Positions 27,701 through 34,192 of a stretch of 64,000 nt of DNA are shown one piece after another. This stretch comes from Sipunculus nudus (Eukaryota > Annelida > Sipuncula > Golfingiida > Sipunculidae): positions 42,972,362-43,036,361 of the forward strand of contig CM049307.1 in the NCBI GenBank assembly GCA_026874595.1, read 5' to 3'. Position numbers and translations under genes: made by a program. The stretch's first letter is position 1, and every line of letters begins with the position of its first letter. Under the pieces are notes generated by a model, which was not told the origin of the DNA, ran no database searches, and was given only the letters and a program-made list of their open reading frames with translations.

Positions 27701-30014
27701 TGAAATTTTTTACTTTTCTTAGGGGTACTTTGGGGCTCCATAGCTCGAAGAATATGGGTAACAGAGACCTAATTTCTGGTTTCCATGGAGACTTTTCATA
27801 GGTCTCTCAGTGTGTCAAGAATGAAGATTCTAGGTCCAGTCTTTACGATTTGTGCCTTGTTAACAGATGTTTACATTTTGAAAGTTCTCAAAAATAGAGA
27901 AAAAAATTCGTAAAAAATTGAACGATACAGGTGGCGCCACCAGTCTGCAGGAAGTGATGGAACATCTCATGATCAATATGTATGACAAAAATCATGACCA
28001 TCAGTCAAGTATTTAATGAGATATTGAAGTTTTTGTTTGAAAATTTTTACTTTTCTGGGGGGTAGTTTGGGGCCCCATAGCTGGAAGGATATGGGTAACA
28101 GAGACCTAATTTCTGGTTTCCATGGAGACTTTTCATAGGTCTCTCAGTGTGTCGAGAATGAAGATTCTAAGTCCAGTCATGACGATTTGTGCCTTGTTAA
28201 CAGATGTTCACATTTTTAAAGGTCTCAAAAATAGAGAAAAAAATTCGTAAAAAATCGATAAATACAGGTGGCACCACCAGTCTTCAGGAACTGATGGAAC
28301 CTCTCATGATCAATATGTATGCCAAAAATCATGACCTTTCAGTCAGCTGAGCTAAAAATAAAAATAAAGCTGCTTACCTAAATACAACACCTGGATTGTC
28401 CATAAGAGTTGATAGCTCTTCCAGAGGCTGCTGACCTTGAGGGGCTTTTACTGTACCATATTTTGGTAAACCACCATCAGTGTAACGTCGCACAAGCTTC
28501 TCTCGACGTGCATGAGGCTTGGACGCTGCATTTTCTTCTGACGACTGCTCCTGTTTTTCCAAGAATGATGGGCGACGAGCAACCCCACAAGAGCTGGAGG
28601 TCCTCCTGTCTCGGTGTTGCATGTCTTGGGTCGAGATCTCACTTTCAGGGTCATCAAGGTCAATGTCAATGTCAAGCATGAGGTCATCTGACTGAAGACT
28701 TTGCACAGAGCCAGTTCTTTCGGAATCAAAGCGACTCTGTTTAACAAGTTGCCTGACAGCATTGGTAGGCATTTCACATTTGATTAAATCAGTAGGATTG
28801 TCTGAGGTAGAGTTCCCTTCTGGCCTGAATACAGATGATTCTCCTGGTGTAAACACATTATCATTCACCTCCTTAACTCCTGAATCAGCACAATCTGTGA
28901 CAGTAAATGTACCGTTCATATTATTATTGTCTGGAGGTGTTTTGGGTAGCAGTGACTTTGGATGCTCCTTGGTTGAACTGTTACCACTGGTATTACTGTC
29001 CACCGTATCTACTTCATCCCTCCCTATGACAAAGGTATCATTCAGATTACCACACGTATCAACTGGTTCACATATCTGATCAGAAAAAGCACTATTTAGA
29101 TTGTCACAGATTTCAACAGCCGCACCAGTTTCATCTCGTTTGAGACTGTTTGTTGCTGTATTGATGGGACTGCTTGTCATCTGTGGCAGTGTCTCTTCTG
29201 CAGGACTAGGCAGCACACTGGTACATGGGGTTCTTACGGAGGACAGTGACAGAGAATCCACCGAGGCCAGAGGGGCACGGGTACCAGCCTTTAATTTTGA
29301 CTCTTTCTCAACCCCTGGCTTTGCAAATTTCTTTTTCTTGCTAGATCCCCCAAGCCAAGAAGGCCTGAATGATTTTTTGCTGGGTTTGGCATTATTGTCT
29401 GGCTTTGGAGACGATTCACCTTTGTCTGCACCTGTATCATCCTTCCCTTTGGAATTATTTTTGTCCCTGGCATTCCCTGGAAAACTCTGACGTTTCTGAC
29501 ACTTATTCACGTTAGTTGTGTCATTTGCATCTTTCTTGGATGTCTGACTCTTGCTGGCGTAAGATGTCCTGCGGGGAATAAATCCAAAACTTCTCCTCTT
29601 AACATTGGCATTAGTGACATCAGGATCATCATCAATCATAGGAATGTTGTCACCGAGCATCCTTGCCACTGCACAGCCTTCCTGCCGGGTCTTATTTGCA
29701 CTGACATTATTTGTATTATGAGGTACACTTGTACTGCTACTGCTACTTAAACTTTCAACAGAGGCACATTTAGCACTCAGATTCCCCGCTTGCGTACCAG
29801 CAGTACCATAGTTTTTATTTGCCGTGGCTGTAAGCTGATCCTGGCTGCCCCACGTGGCTTTCACGTCACCCCTCGTGAACAGAGGGCGTGGGAGACCTGA
29901 ACGGCGGCCATGTGGGCGGTCTGATTTGTCCCCAGTAGGATTGGGCATTCCCGGCTCAAAGGAAGTGTTGTAGCCGTTCTGTAATTTTGATCCACTTGAG
30001 TAACATCCACCCAT
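389..30014 (-). CDS. CCSER2: CCSER-family serine-rich coiled-coil protein (CCSER1/CCSER2-like), multi-exon gene
   Basis: Spliced minus-strand gene, ATG at 30014-30012, stop at 391-389. Exons 28378-30014 (coding part), 20272-20367 (probable), 19281-19515, 18297-18335, 17039-17119, 15961-16050, 9880-9962, 2858-2891 and 389-778 join without frame breaks to 894 residues (862 without the 20272 exon). Seen: a long Ser/Thr/Asn-rich, low-complexity, probably disordered region (1-540); acidic DDLMLDIDIDLDD at about 443-455, like EDDDLMLD of vertebrate CCSER1/2; helix VMQELTSLKTMLFKLKRTVQE at about 636-656 (family VQDCTAVKTxLLKxKR); Gln-rich coiled coil 697-726; basic tail 766-894. Known: vertebrate CCSER2 (Gcap14) has been described as a microtubule plus-end-tracking protein. 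Inferred: a cytoskeletal adaptor, probably the single invertebrate counterpart of CCSER1 and CCSER2, so the number in the symbol is arbitrary. The family call is firm; exact isoforms are not. Confidence 0.9.
779..2857. other. CCSER intron 9, mostly unremarkable
   Basis: AT-rich sequence without recognisable mobile elements. One item stands out: a possible 12-nt microexon at 2664-2675 on the minus strand with good flanking splice signals. Confidence 0.6.
2664..2675 (-). other. Possible 12-nt microexon of the CCSER gene
   Basis: The minus strand reads cctctgttatatttaaccag, then ACTCGCTTCTGG, then gtaagttaaa. This is a strong pyrimidine tract plus a strong donor around four codons (Thr-Arg-Phe-Trp) in phase 0, which would fit between exons 9 and 10. 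It could equally be chance pairing of splice-like strings. Confidence 0.25.
2858..2891 (-). CDS. CCSER2: CCSER exon 9 (34-nt small exon, Pro/Lys-rich)
   Basis: Acceptor ctttgtatttgtttcag with a strong pyrimidine tract, exon CTTGCCACC to AAAGGATTG, donor gtaagttt. Its first base completes Ser (AG+C), then LPPPKPARKGL, ending in phase 0. LPPPKPAR resembles an SH3-binding PxxP segment with a following Arg (inference). Confidence 0.78.
3275..3296. repeat. Poly(G) tract, 22 bases
   Basis: Uninterrupted G run, the longest on the plus strand. Shorter runs occur at 25230-25244, 27370-27384, 37677-37691 and about 62680-62692, and a 22-C run at 63941-63962. Confidence 0.95.
3798..4264. mobile_element. 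Possible TTAA-flanked MITE (piggyBac-like ends)
   Basis: TTAA followed by AGGGGCATATTCACC at the left and GATTGGGCCCC followed by TTAA at the right. TTAA on both sides is the piggyBac target-site signature, and inverted GGGGC ends are present but only 5-6 bp long. There is no coding capacity. A similar start (attaaaggggagatac) occurs at about 3708. Confidence 0.35.
5560..7135. repeat. Family 1 repeat, copy A: ~277-bp tandem units with GGTGGCGCCACC palindromes
   Basis: About five diverged units; landmark ggc(g/a)ccacctgycacaaaatc recurs at about 5937, 6211, 6489 and 6767 (spacing 274-278). Each unit carries two copies of the palindrome or a variant, about 146 bases apart, and AT-rich strings such as cacatgcaaaatttyagg. 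The left end has catgtatccgccaaaat, whose inverse (attttggcggataca-like) occurs at the right end of copy B, suggesting a non-autonomous DNA element with an internal array. Short open frames here follow the repeat unit and are not genes. Confidence 0.85.
7214..7252. repeat. Duplicated perfect palindrome GTCTAGACGTCTAGAC
   Basis: The 16-bp palindrome occurs at 7214-7229 and again at 7235-7250; the second is extended to the 20-bp palindrome GTGTCTAGACGTCTAGACAC at 7233-7252. It lies about 80 bases after copy A of the family 1 array. Confidence 0.95.
7553..7720. repeat. Isolated family 1 fragment with GGTGGCGCCACC
   Basis: The palindrome is at 7567-7578, preceded by aatgta as in family 1 and followed by repeat-like sequence (cggctgacggtgtgccatcgc). 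It is probably a degraded unit of the neighbouring array. Confidence 0.6.
8210..8231. repeat. (TA)n microsatellite
   Basis: Eleven TA dinucleotides in an otherwise AT-rich intron. Confidence 0.9.
8973..9265. repeat. ~157-bp tandem duplication
   Basis: Two copies share cctatgacaacaaacct, tgtttgttcctcttcatatc and gctatttctrttggttct. Short open frames in this stretch are low-complexity Phe/Tyr-rich and not credible proteins. Confidence 0.85.
9880..9962 (-). CDS. CCSER2: CCSER exon 8 (83 nt, Lys/Glu-rich)
   Basis: Acceptor ttatgttcatag followed by ATGCTGTTGACAGG; donor gtaagttc after GTACAGAG. In phase 0 it reads MLLTGETDEPVKEETAKEKE and KPGKPVQ and leaves two bases (AG). A second AG 13 bases further in (gttgacag) would put a stop in frame, so the upstream AG is chosen. 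The phase change means exons 8 and 9 (83 + 34 = 117 nt) have to be kept or skipped together. Confidence 0.75.
10672..12150. repeat. Family 1 repeat, copy B
   Basis: Same orientation and structure as copy A: shared start (gtagtsgacaag ... ggcatggattgagtggcaag), tandem units, palindromes at 11105, 11253 and 11809. The right end continues past where copy A diverges, through gcggcggcggcgg, to ttttggcggatacaaatata. It lies in the intron upstream of exon 8, while copy A lies in the intron downstream of it. Confidence 0.85.
12151..15583. other. Intron 7 interior, nothing recognised
   Basis: AT-rich DNA with simple A/T runs. Scattered open frames of 60-95 codons lack any family signature or splice context. 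No repeat family was identified with confidence. Confidence 0.5.
15584..15832. mobile_element. hAT-like MITE (249 bp)
   Basis: Begins CAGGGCTTGACATTAAG and ends TTTAATGTCAAGCCCCG, inverted repeats of about 16 bp with one or two mismatches. CAGGG...CCCTG-type ends are typical of hAT elements. No clear 8-bp target duplication was seen (tctaaata against ctatccta). It lies about 130 bases past the donor of exon 7. Confidence 0.65.
15961..16050 (-). CDS. CCSER2: CCSER exon 7: Gln-rich coiled coil
   Basis: Acceptor tatgtttatccag, exon GAGAACCAT to GAACAAATG, donor gtaattaa. Phase 0 at both ends, 30 codons: ENHQLQTQVKQLQAVVEEQQ and KTIHLLQEQM. Heptad spacing of Leu, Val and Ile supports a coiled coil, matching the segment of vertebrate CCSER1/2 that reads NEIKQLKDEIKKKDEKIQLL in CCSER2. 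Confidence 0.87.
16051..18296. other. Introns 5 and 6 (around exon 6), nothing else recognised
   Basis: AT-rich intron sequence on both sides of exon 6. A donor-like caacaggtaagatc on the minus strand near 16253 has no usable upstream open frame and was not called. Confidence 0.5.
17039..17119 (-). CDS. CCSER2: CCSER exon 6 (81 nt linker exon)
   Basis: Acceptor gatgttccacag, exon AATGGACTG to CTGGCTCTG, donor gtaagtcg (a near-perfect consensus). Phase 0 at both ends, 27 codons: NGLNLGSSSLFFTSQEKPEG and TSEQLAL. The end starts the coiled coil continued in the next exon. In-frame skipping is possible. Confidence 0.83.
18297..18335 (-). CDS. CCSER2: CCSER exon 5 (39-nt small exon)
   Basis: Acceptor tttatcatttcag, exon from GAGGAGTGT to ACAAAG, donor gtaagc. 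It is phase 0 at both ends and encodes EECLSPFLPQGTK. The pyrimidine-rich acceptor, strong donor and fitting phase make it likely despite its size. Skipping would keep the frame. It corresponds to the Ser/Pro-rich linker after the conserved helix in vertebrate proteins. Confidence 0.8.
19281..19515 (-). CDS. CCSER2: CCSER exon 4: conserved family helix
   Basis: Acceptor tattttaaaacag at 19516, exon start GGACAAGGGGATGACC, exon end ACAGTCCAAGAG before donor gtaggt. The first base completes the split Arg codon; 78 codons follow in frame and the exon ends in phase 0. It contains a Pro/Arg-rich stretch (RPMSYPGPARPRKF) and then EVDGVSYRQVMQELTSLKTM and LFKLKRTVQE. This aligns with the VKTxLLKxKR helix found in both vertebrate CCSER1 and CCSER2, the best family marker in the gene. 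A short array of transposon-like repeats begins about 20 bases upstream of the acceptor. Confidence 0.92.
19535..19623. repeat. Short 17-bp tandem array with a transposon-like end
   Basis: Units like ctgtctaaaaagaccac repeat about five times and begin with cagtagaacctgtctaaa, a string resembling termini of invertebrate DNA transposons. The array stops about 20 bases from the exon 4 acceptor, so it supplies the region where the branch point should lie. Confidence 0.75.
20272..20367 (-). CDS. CCSER2: Probable CCSER exon 3 (96 nt, in frame, phase 2 to 2)
   Basis: On the minus strand, acceptor ...catgaaaccag precedes TGGCTTTGATGAG, and the exon ends CTCCAG before the strong donor gtaagatg. It accepts the two-base overhang of exon 2 and hands the same overhang to exon 4, giving SGFDELITVTMKQYISNMEQ then LSGLINNHKTCSR, a plausible amphipathic helix. 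The upstream pyrimidine tract is poor. A second AG 23 bases upstream would need phase 0 and does not fit exon 2. Length is divisible by three, so the exon can be skipped. I recall no equivalent in the vertebrate proteins, so it could be a chance open stretch. Confidence 0.6.
20368..22320. other. Intron 2, exon-3-proximal part, nothing recognised
   Basis: AT-rich, no clear repeats or genes. Small open frames have no recognisable features. Confidence 0.45.
22321..22700. repeat. ~130-bp tandem repeat, three copies
   Basis: Copies start at about 22321, 22449 and 22584 and share aattaaaatggttcaaatca, ggcagttctg and agctggtccactg. The third copy is the most diverged. Confidence 0.88.
23620..23905 (-). 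mobile_element. tRNA-derived SINE-like element
   Basis: The minus strand begins near 23905 with tggtccaggggtagagcaca, which fits a tRNA D-arm/A box, and ggggggtcctgattttaaat, a degraded B box, followed by a non-tRNA body (ggcccccacccagagtcagc). The anticodon arm and acceptor stem do not close, so this is a SINE head rather than a tRNA gene. The 3' limit is approximate. Confidence 0.5.
24598..28358. mobile_element. Family 2 composite element with internal tandem arrays
   Basis: Starts acaagtgacccaggggtcat with GCTCAGCTGA at 24621-24630; matching inverted ends TCAGCTGAGC followed by taaaaa occur at 25785, about 26309 and 28343. Inside, ~160-170-bp units (24.7-25.4 kb, landmark tattctggggggtacttc) give way to ~336-bp units (26.5-28.3 kb) with GGTGGCGCCACC or a one-base variant at about 26568, 26905, 27240, 27594, 27930 and 28266. 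A gacggacgacggac stretch precedes the first end. There is no transposase. The right end stops about 19 bases from the exon 2 donor. Short open frames inside are repeat translations. Confidence 0.8.
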
Positions 30015-30043
30015 TAATAAGCTTCATAAAGTGATATCTGCTC
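28378..30043 (-). CDS. CCSER2: CCSER exon 2: large first coding exon (residues 1-545 plus part of 546)
   Basis: Acceptor ctttgttctttcag ends at 30044 and the exon starts GAGCAG at 30043. There are 29 nt of 5' UTR, then ATG at 30014. The exon ends ...GTA TTT AG at 28378, before the donor gtaagc. The frame is open for 545 codons and leaves two bases (AG). Residues 1-6 are MGGCYS, an N-myristoylation consensus (Gly2, Ser6) with Cys4 for palmitoylation. SGLP at 39-42 is followed by RP. Ser runs lie at 88-96, basic clusters at 139-150 and 212-242, SLLP at 354-357, the acidic DDLMLD block at about 443-455, a basic stretch RREKLVRR at 503-510 and LPKYGT at 516-521, a string also near the N-terminus of vertebrate CCSER2. 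A large exon holding the whole disordered N-terminal part also fits the vertebrate genes. If the donor is not used, translation stops at once (AGG TAA). Confidence 0.92.
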
Positions 30044-30074
30044 CTGAAAGAACAAAGAAAAGAATATAATGAGA

Positions 30075-30434
30075 ACTATGATCCAGCAACCATTATTTCA
30101 GGAACTCAATCTTTACTATGATCCAGCAACCATTAATTCAGGAACTCAATCTTTACTATGATCCAGCAACCATTAATTCAGGAACTCAATCTTTACTATG
30201 ATCCAGCAACCATTAATTCAGGAACTCAATCTTTACTATGATCCAGCAACCATTAATTCAGGAACTCAATCTTTACTATGATCCAGCAACCATTAATTCA
30301 GGAACTCAATCTTTACTATGATCCAGCAACCATTAATTCAGGAACTCAATCTTTACTATGATCCAGCAACCATTAATTCAGGAACTCAATCTTTACTATG
30401 ATCCAGCAACCATTAATTCAGGAACTCAATCTTT
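30075..30434. repeat. 40-bp minisatellite, nine near-identical copies
   Basis: The unit runs actatgatccagcaaccatt then aattcaggaactcaatcttt. Copies start every 40 bases from 30075 to 30395; the first has one substitution and a degenerate tenth copy follows at 30435-30471. It lies in the intron just upstream, in the gene's sense, of the exon 2 acceptor. There are no spacers, so this is not a CRISPR array. Confidence 0.97.
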
Positions 30435-30599
30435 AATATGATCCTGCAACCATAATATTCAGGATCTCAGTGTACAAAGGATCAACAATAAACAATAAAT
30501 GTTGCTGAAGTGTACACTGGTCATCTTGTTTTTTTAAAGCACTAATACATTTACTCAACAAAATAATAATTATTTAAAAACAAAGGCGCCGCAAGAGCC

Positions 30600-31050
30600 C
30601 TTAACTTGGCACTCATATGGCTTTTGACCTCTGACCTCATTACTTGTGGATTTTGCAAAGACATTCATGTAAAACTCTAGTGGTAGATTTTATATAATGA
30701 ATTTCATGAAAATCCATCGGATTCTTTGGTAGGTCATCATGGCATCACCAACCCTGGAGTCCCCTGACCACATTTGATATCCATTCATTTATCAAGGGAA
30801 TCAATTTAGGAGAGATATTGTATTAGTTAATATGTCTATTTAGTTTCATCAAAATCCACCAAATTCCTGGTATATTATTGCAGTGACACCATGAAGGTAA
30901 CCTGGTAACCTTTGACCTCATTAAGTATGCAAATATTTTGTCTAGAATTTAACTCAGGTGAGATAATATATTGTTTAGTAGTAATCGTGAGTATTGTGAA
31001 AATCCATCCAAGTCCTGGTAAGTTACCCCTATGATGCTTAAAGTTAACAC
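30600..31050. repeat. Diverged ~145-bp repeat with gaaaatccaycraattcctggt landmark
   Basis: Similar strings recur near 30710, 30850 and 31000, with tttgacctcatta near 30640 and 30920. An old tandem or dispersed repeat. Confidence 0.5.
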
Positions 31051-31099
31051 TTTGATGGACATATGGAAGGACAGTAGGTATACCAAAACACATCTCATC

Positions 31100-34000
31100 T
31101 AAGACGTGCATATAGAAATGGACAGAGTGAAAGTATTTCCTGTGCTACATACAACTAACTAGTATTATTACAGGATCTGTGATGGCATGATCAATGTTTT
31201 AACAAAATATCACAGGAACAATTTAATTTACAGAAGTACATTCACAGAATCCCCCAATAAAGTTTTGCTTTAAAGTGGCCAGCAAACAATTTTTCAATAT
31301 CCATATTTATTATAAATGTGTATTATTCTATTCTTTCATAACTAAATCATACATTGCACCCTGTGGAGTAAGGCTCTATTTTCCAAGGTCCAGATCATTA
31401 AGAAGTCAGTTTCGACTTTACTAAAATATAGGACCGATGCATATATGAGAATTTCTAGGCAAATAACCCAGACAATCTATGCAAATCAACCTCTGCTAGC
31501 AAAATACAGATTTTTCTTGTTGATACCAGTGGTGTTGCCCTTGTATGATACCAAGTCACAATATCCACACAGATGAGAAGAAAACAACAGTAGCCCTACC
31601 ATCTGTAATGTGGAGGTAAACACCAACTGATTTCTCTGAAGATATGTGCAGTTGTTTTCAAACATCCTAATTAAACTGAGAAAAAAAATTATTCCAAAGA
31701 GTCTGCAAGGGTCTGGATATTCATGTGATTTGTATTAAGCTTGCTTTGTCAGGTGTCGATATGATGCAAAATGAACATATGTCTGAACATATACCCTGTT
31801 AACATATGCAGGCAAGCTCTTTTCTATTTACACTATGCCACATGACTTGATAAGTGCTGTATAGGGTTAACTGACCTCTTATTTTTCAAATAATGCAAGA
31901 TGGAATTCACAAGTATAGAATTATACAACAGAAAAATATGATTAAGTGATTTCAGCATACCAAAGAAACTTTCAATTCTTTGAAGTGATCAATTCTTATT
32001 TAATCCATTATATAATATAGGATTTTATGTAAATGTCCTTGAAACAACAGATGGTAGTATATCTGAATGTCTCTATTCCCAAACACTGGCATATTGGTGT
32101 TCTAGTGTTGTAATTCATTATGAAACATCACTGTATATAACAGTTATAGCTATTGATTATGTTTATATACAAATATGGACCATTCTCAAAGGCTCCACCA
32201 TATTTTACAGGAAAGAAAGCCAACACCATTATGCTATATATTATCTGAAATTGGAAACCTGGTGAACGTATGCACTGCTATTTCTAAAATGCACCAGTCT
32301 CCCAGAATGGTAGGCAAAAAGTGTTAATAGTGAAACTTCCCTGCTCAGTTTCCGATCAAATGGATCAGGAAATAAATGTTGGTAGTAGGTACACAGTCCT
32401 GTAATAATAAAACATGTTCCATCAAATGGCTGAATATCTACAGGGCTGCTATATATGTTAAAGGTATATAAACATTTGCCATACTGTGTGTTTACTCATG
32501 CTATTCAGTGATTTTGGATGACTGTAGAAGTTTCCAAGCAACCAGACTCTCTTTGCCCAACTGGATTGCTTTATATGCTGTTATGGTTCTGTGTGTGAGT
32601 AAACACACGTGTGTCTGTTTATCATAACAAGACTGCTTGACCAGAGGTCTGATCTTGTGCAAGTGTGACATTTCCTAATCATGGAGATGATAAGTGACAG
32701 AAGCAACATTGGTTGGAAGCTTGAAAAAGCTTGATTTATTAAGTTTGGTGGTACAGCCACCAGGTGGCATGCTTGTTTGTTGTGCAGCCCTGGTCATGTC
32801 TGGTGTAAGCAATTTTCCACTTGTACACAGAAATAACCAAATGGTTTTAGGAGAAAATATTTGCAGATGCCATACTCTTGGCATGAACAAACTGCTGAGA
32901 AAATACTTGCAGAACAAGTGTAGTATGTATATAATACATAAACAATACAACATAAAGGTAATATAGAGTACTGTATCACCAGGAAATACTGATACATACC
33001 ACAGTATCAATGTGCTGGTCTAATCCCAGGAGACAGTATGATGTCAAGATCTATACACACACTGGTGAAGTGTGATCACACAATAACAAGAGACTCTGGA
33101 TCACAGTAATTACAATTAAATGTTTGTCTTCTCATTTATCACCTGTTTTATTTTTTCCAACCCAAGTATATGTAAGATGAAACCAGACCAACAAAAGGTG
33201 AACAGTTGTGAAGCATATGGTCAAAAATCATGAAAGGAACACAGGCTTAAGGCGCTCAGTCCAATGCCATGTGAAACAGAGAGACTGGGTGAGACTCTCA
33301 CAGACATCTGACAAGGGGGCATTGTTTCAACACAGCCACCTTGAAACAACAACAGTTATTTACCAAATGCCAGGTATTCAAAATATCAGCTGAGCACCAC
33401 ATGTGACAGCACACTATTCATAGCTGTCCCATTCTCCTGTTGTGTACATCTGTTTGTTCAGTGAATTGCTGAATCTGTCACAATGTTTGTCAAACACATT
33501 AAGTCATTGATATCTCTGAATAATCTTTAGAACTATGTCACAGGTACTGTAATGTATCTCAAAATAGCTAGGTAATTATGGTGACTTGCCACCTGTGGAC
33601 ATGCTCAACAATTACTCAAAACTGGCCAAAGATCTACTCTCATCTACTGAGTCTCCTCATGCCAGCTGAAAGACATAAACACCTGATCAACATTTACCTG
33701 TAATTCACATAACACAACCATGTTATTAATTCATAAGGTTCATTTGCTTGCTGAAACTTGTTAGCGTGAGTTTAAACGACTGCTGATACAGAACACTTCA
33801 GCCCAAATACAAGCTTAGCTTGTTGGCTAAGGGGCTCTTAATTAACTACTCATGTAACATGATTACCTGCCTATACCTGAACTGCTGGTTTAGTGAGCTC
33901 CAATAAACTACTCAGGTCCTCTGACACACTACCAATAACATGAGAGATTCTTGCATGTTAGTTTTTCTGCTCATAAAACCCATCCAATTATTATATACAA

Positions 34001-34190
34001 TTCATTTTCAATATAACTTTATCTTTGTATGGCTTATGGTAATAAAAATACTTAATGACTTATATAATTGCATATCTTTTAACAACAAAAGGGCAAAAAT
34101 ATGTCTAAGTCTACAGGCAATTTAAGGAGAAGGAAAAAAATCTTGTATTTGGTGTTTTTTAAACTCTTGATAATAAGGATGAAATATATC
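31100..34190. other. Upstream/intron 1 DNA, nothing recognised
   Basis: No gene-like open frame with family features and no clear repeat. The longest minus-strand frame (32675-33010, 111 codons) is Cys/Phe/Leu-rich with no start context, splice context or homology that I recognise. Confidence 0.45.
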
Positions 34191-34192
34191 AT

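Noticed and set aside
28409-29490. Plus-strand open frames of 90-129 codons opposite CCSER exon 2
   Set aside because: They are antisense shadows of a Ser/Thr-rich coding exon with no splice or promoter support.
30075-30434. Regular 40-bp repeats suggesting a CRISPR array
   Set aside because: The units are directly adjacent with no spacers, and the context is an animal intron.
32675-33010. Minus-strand 111-codon open frame, Cys/Phe-rich
   Set aside because: No family resemblance, codon use typical of random AT-rich DNA, and overlapping open frames on the other strand.
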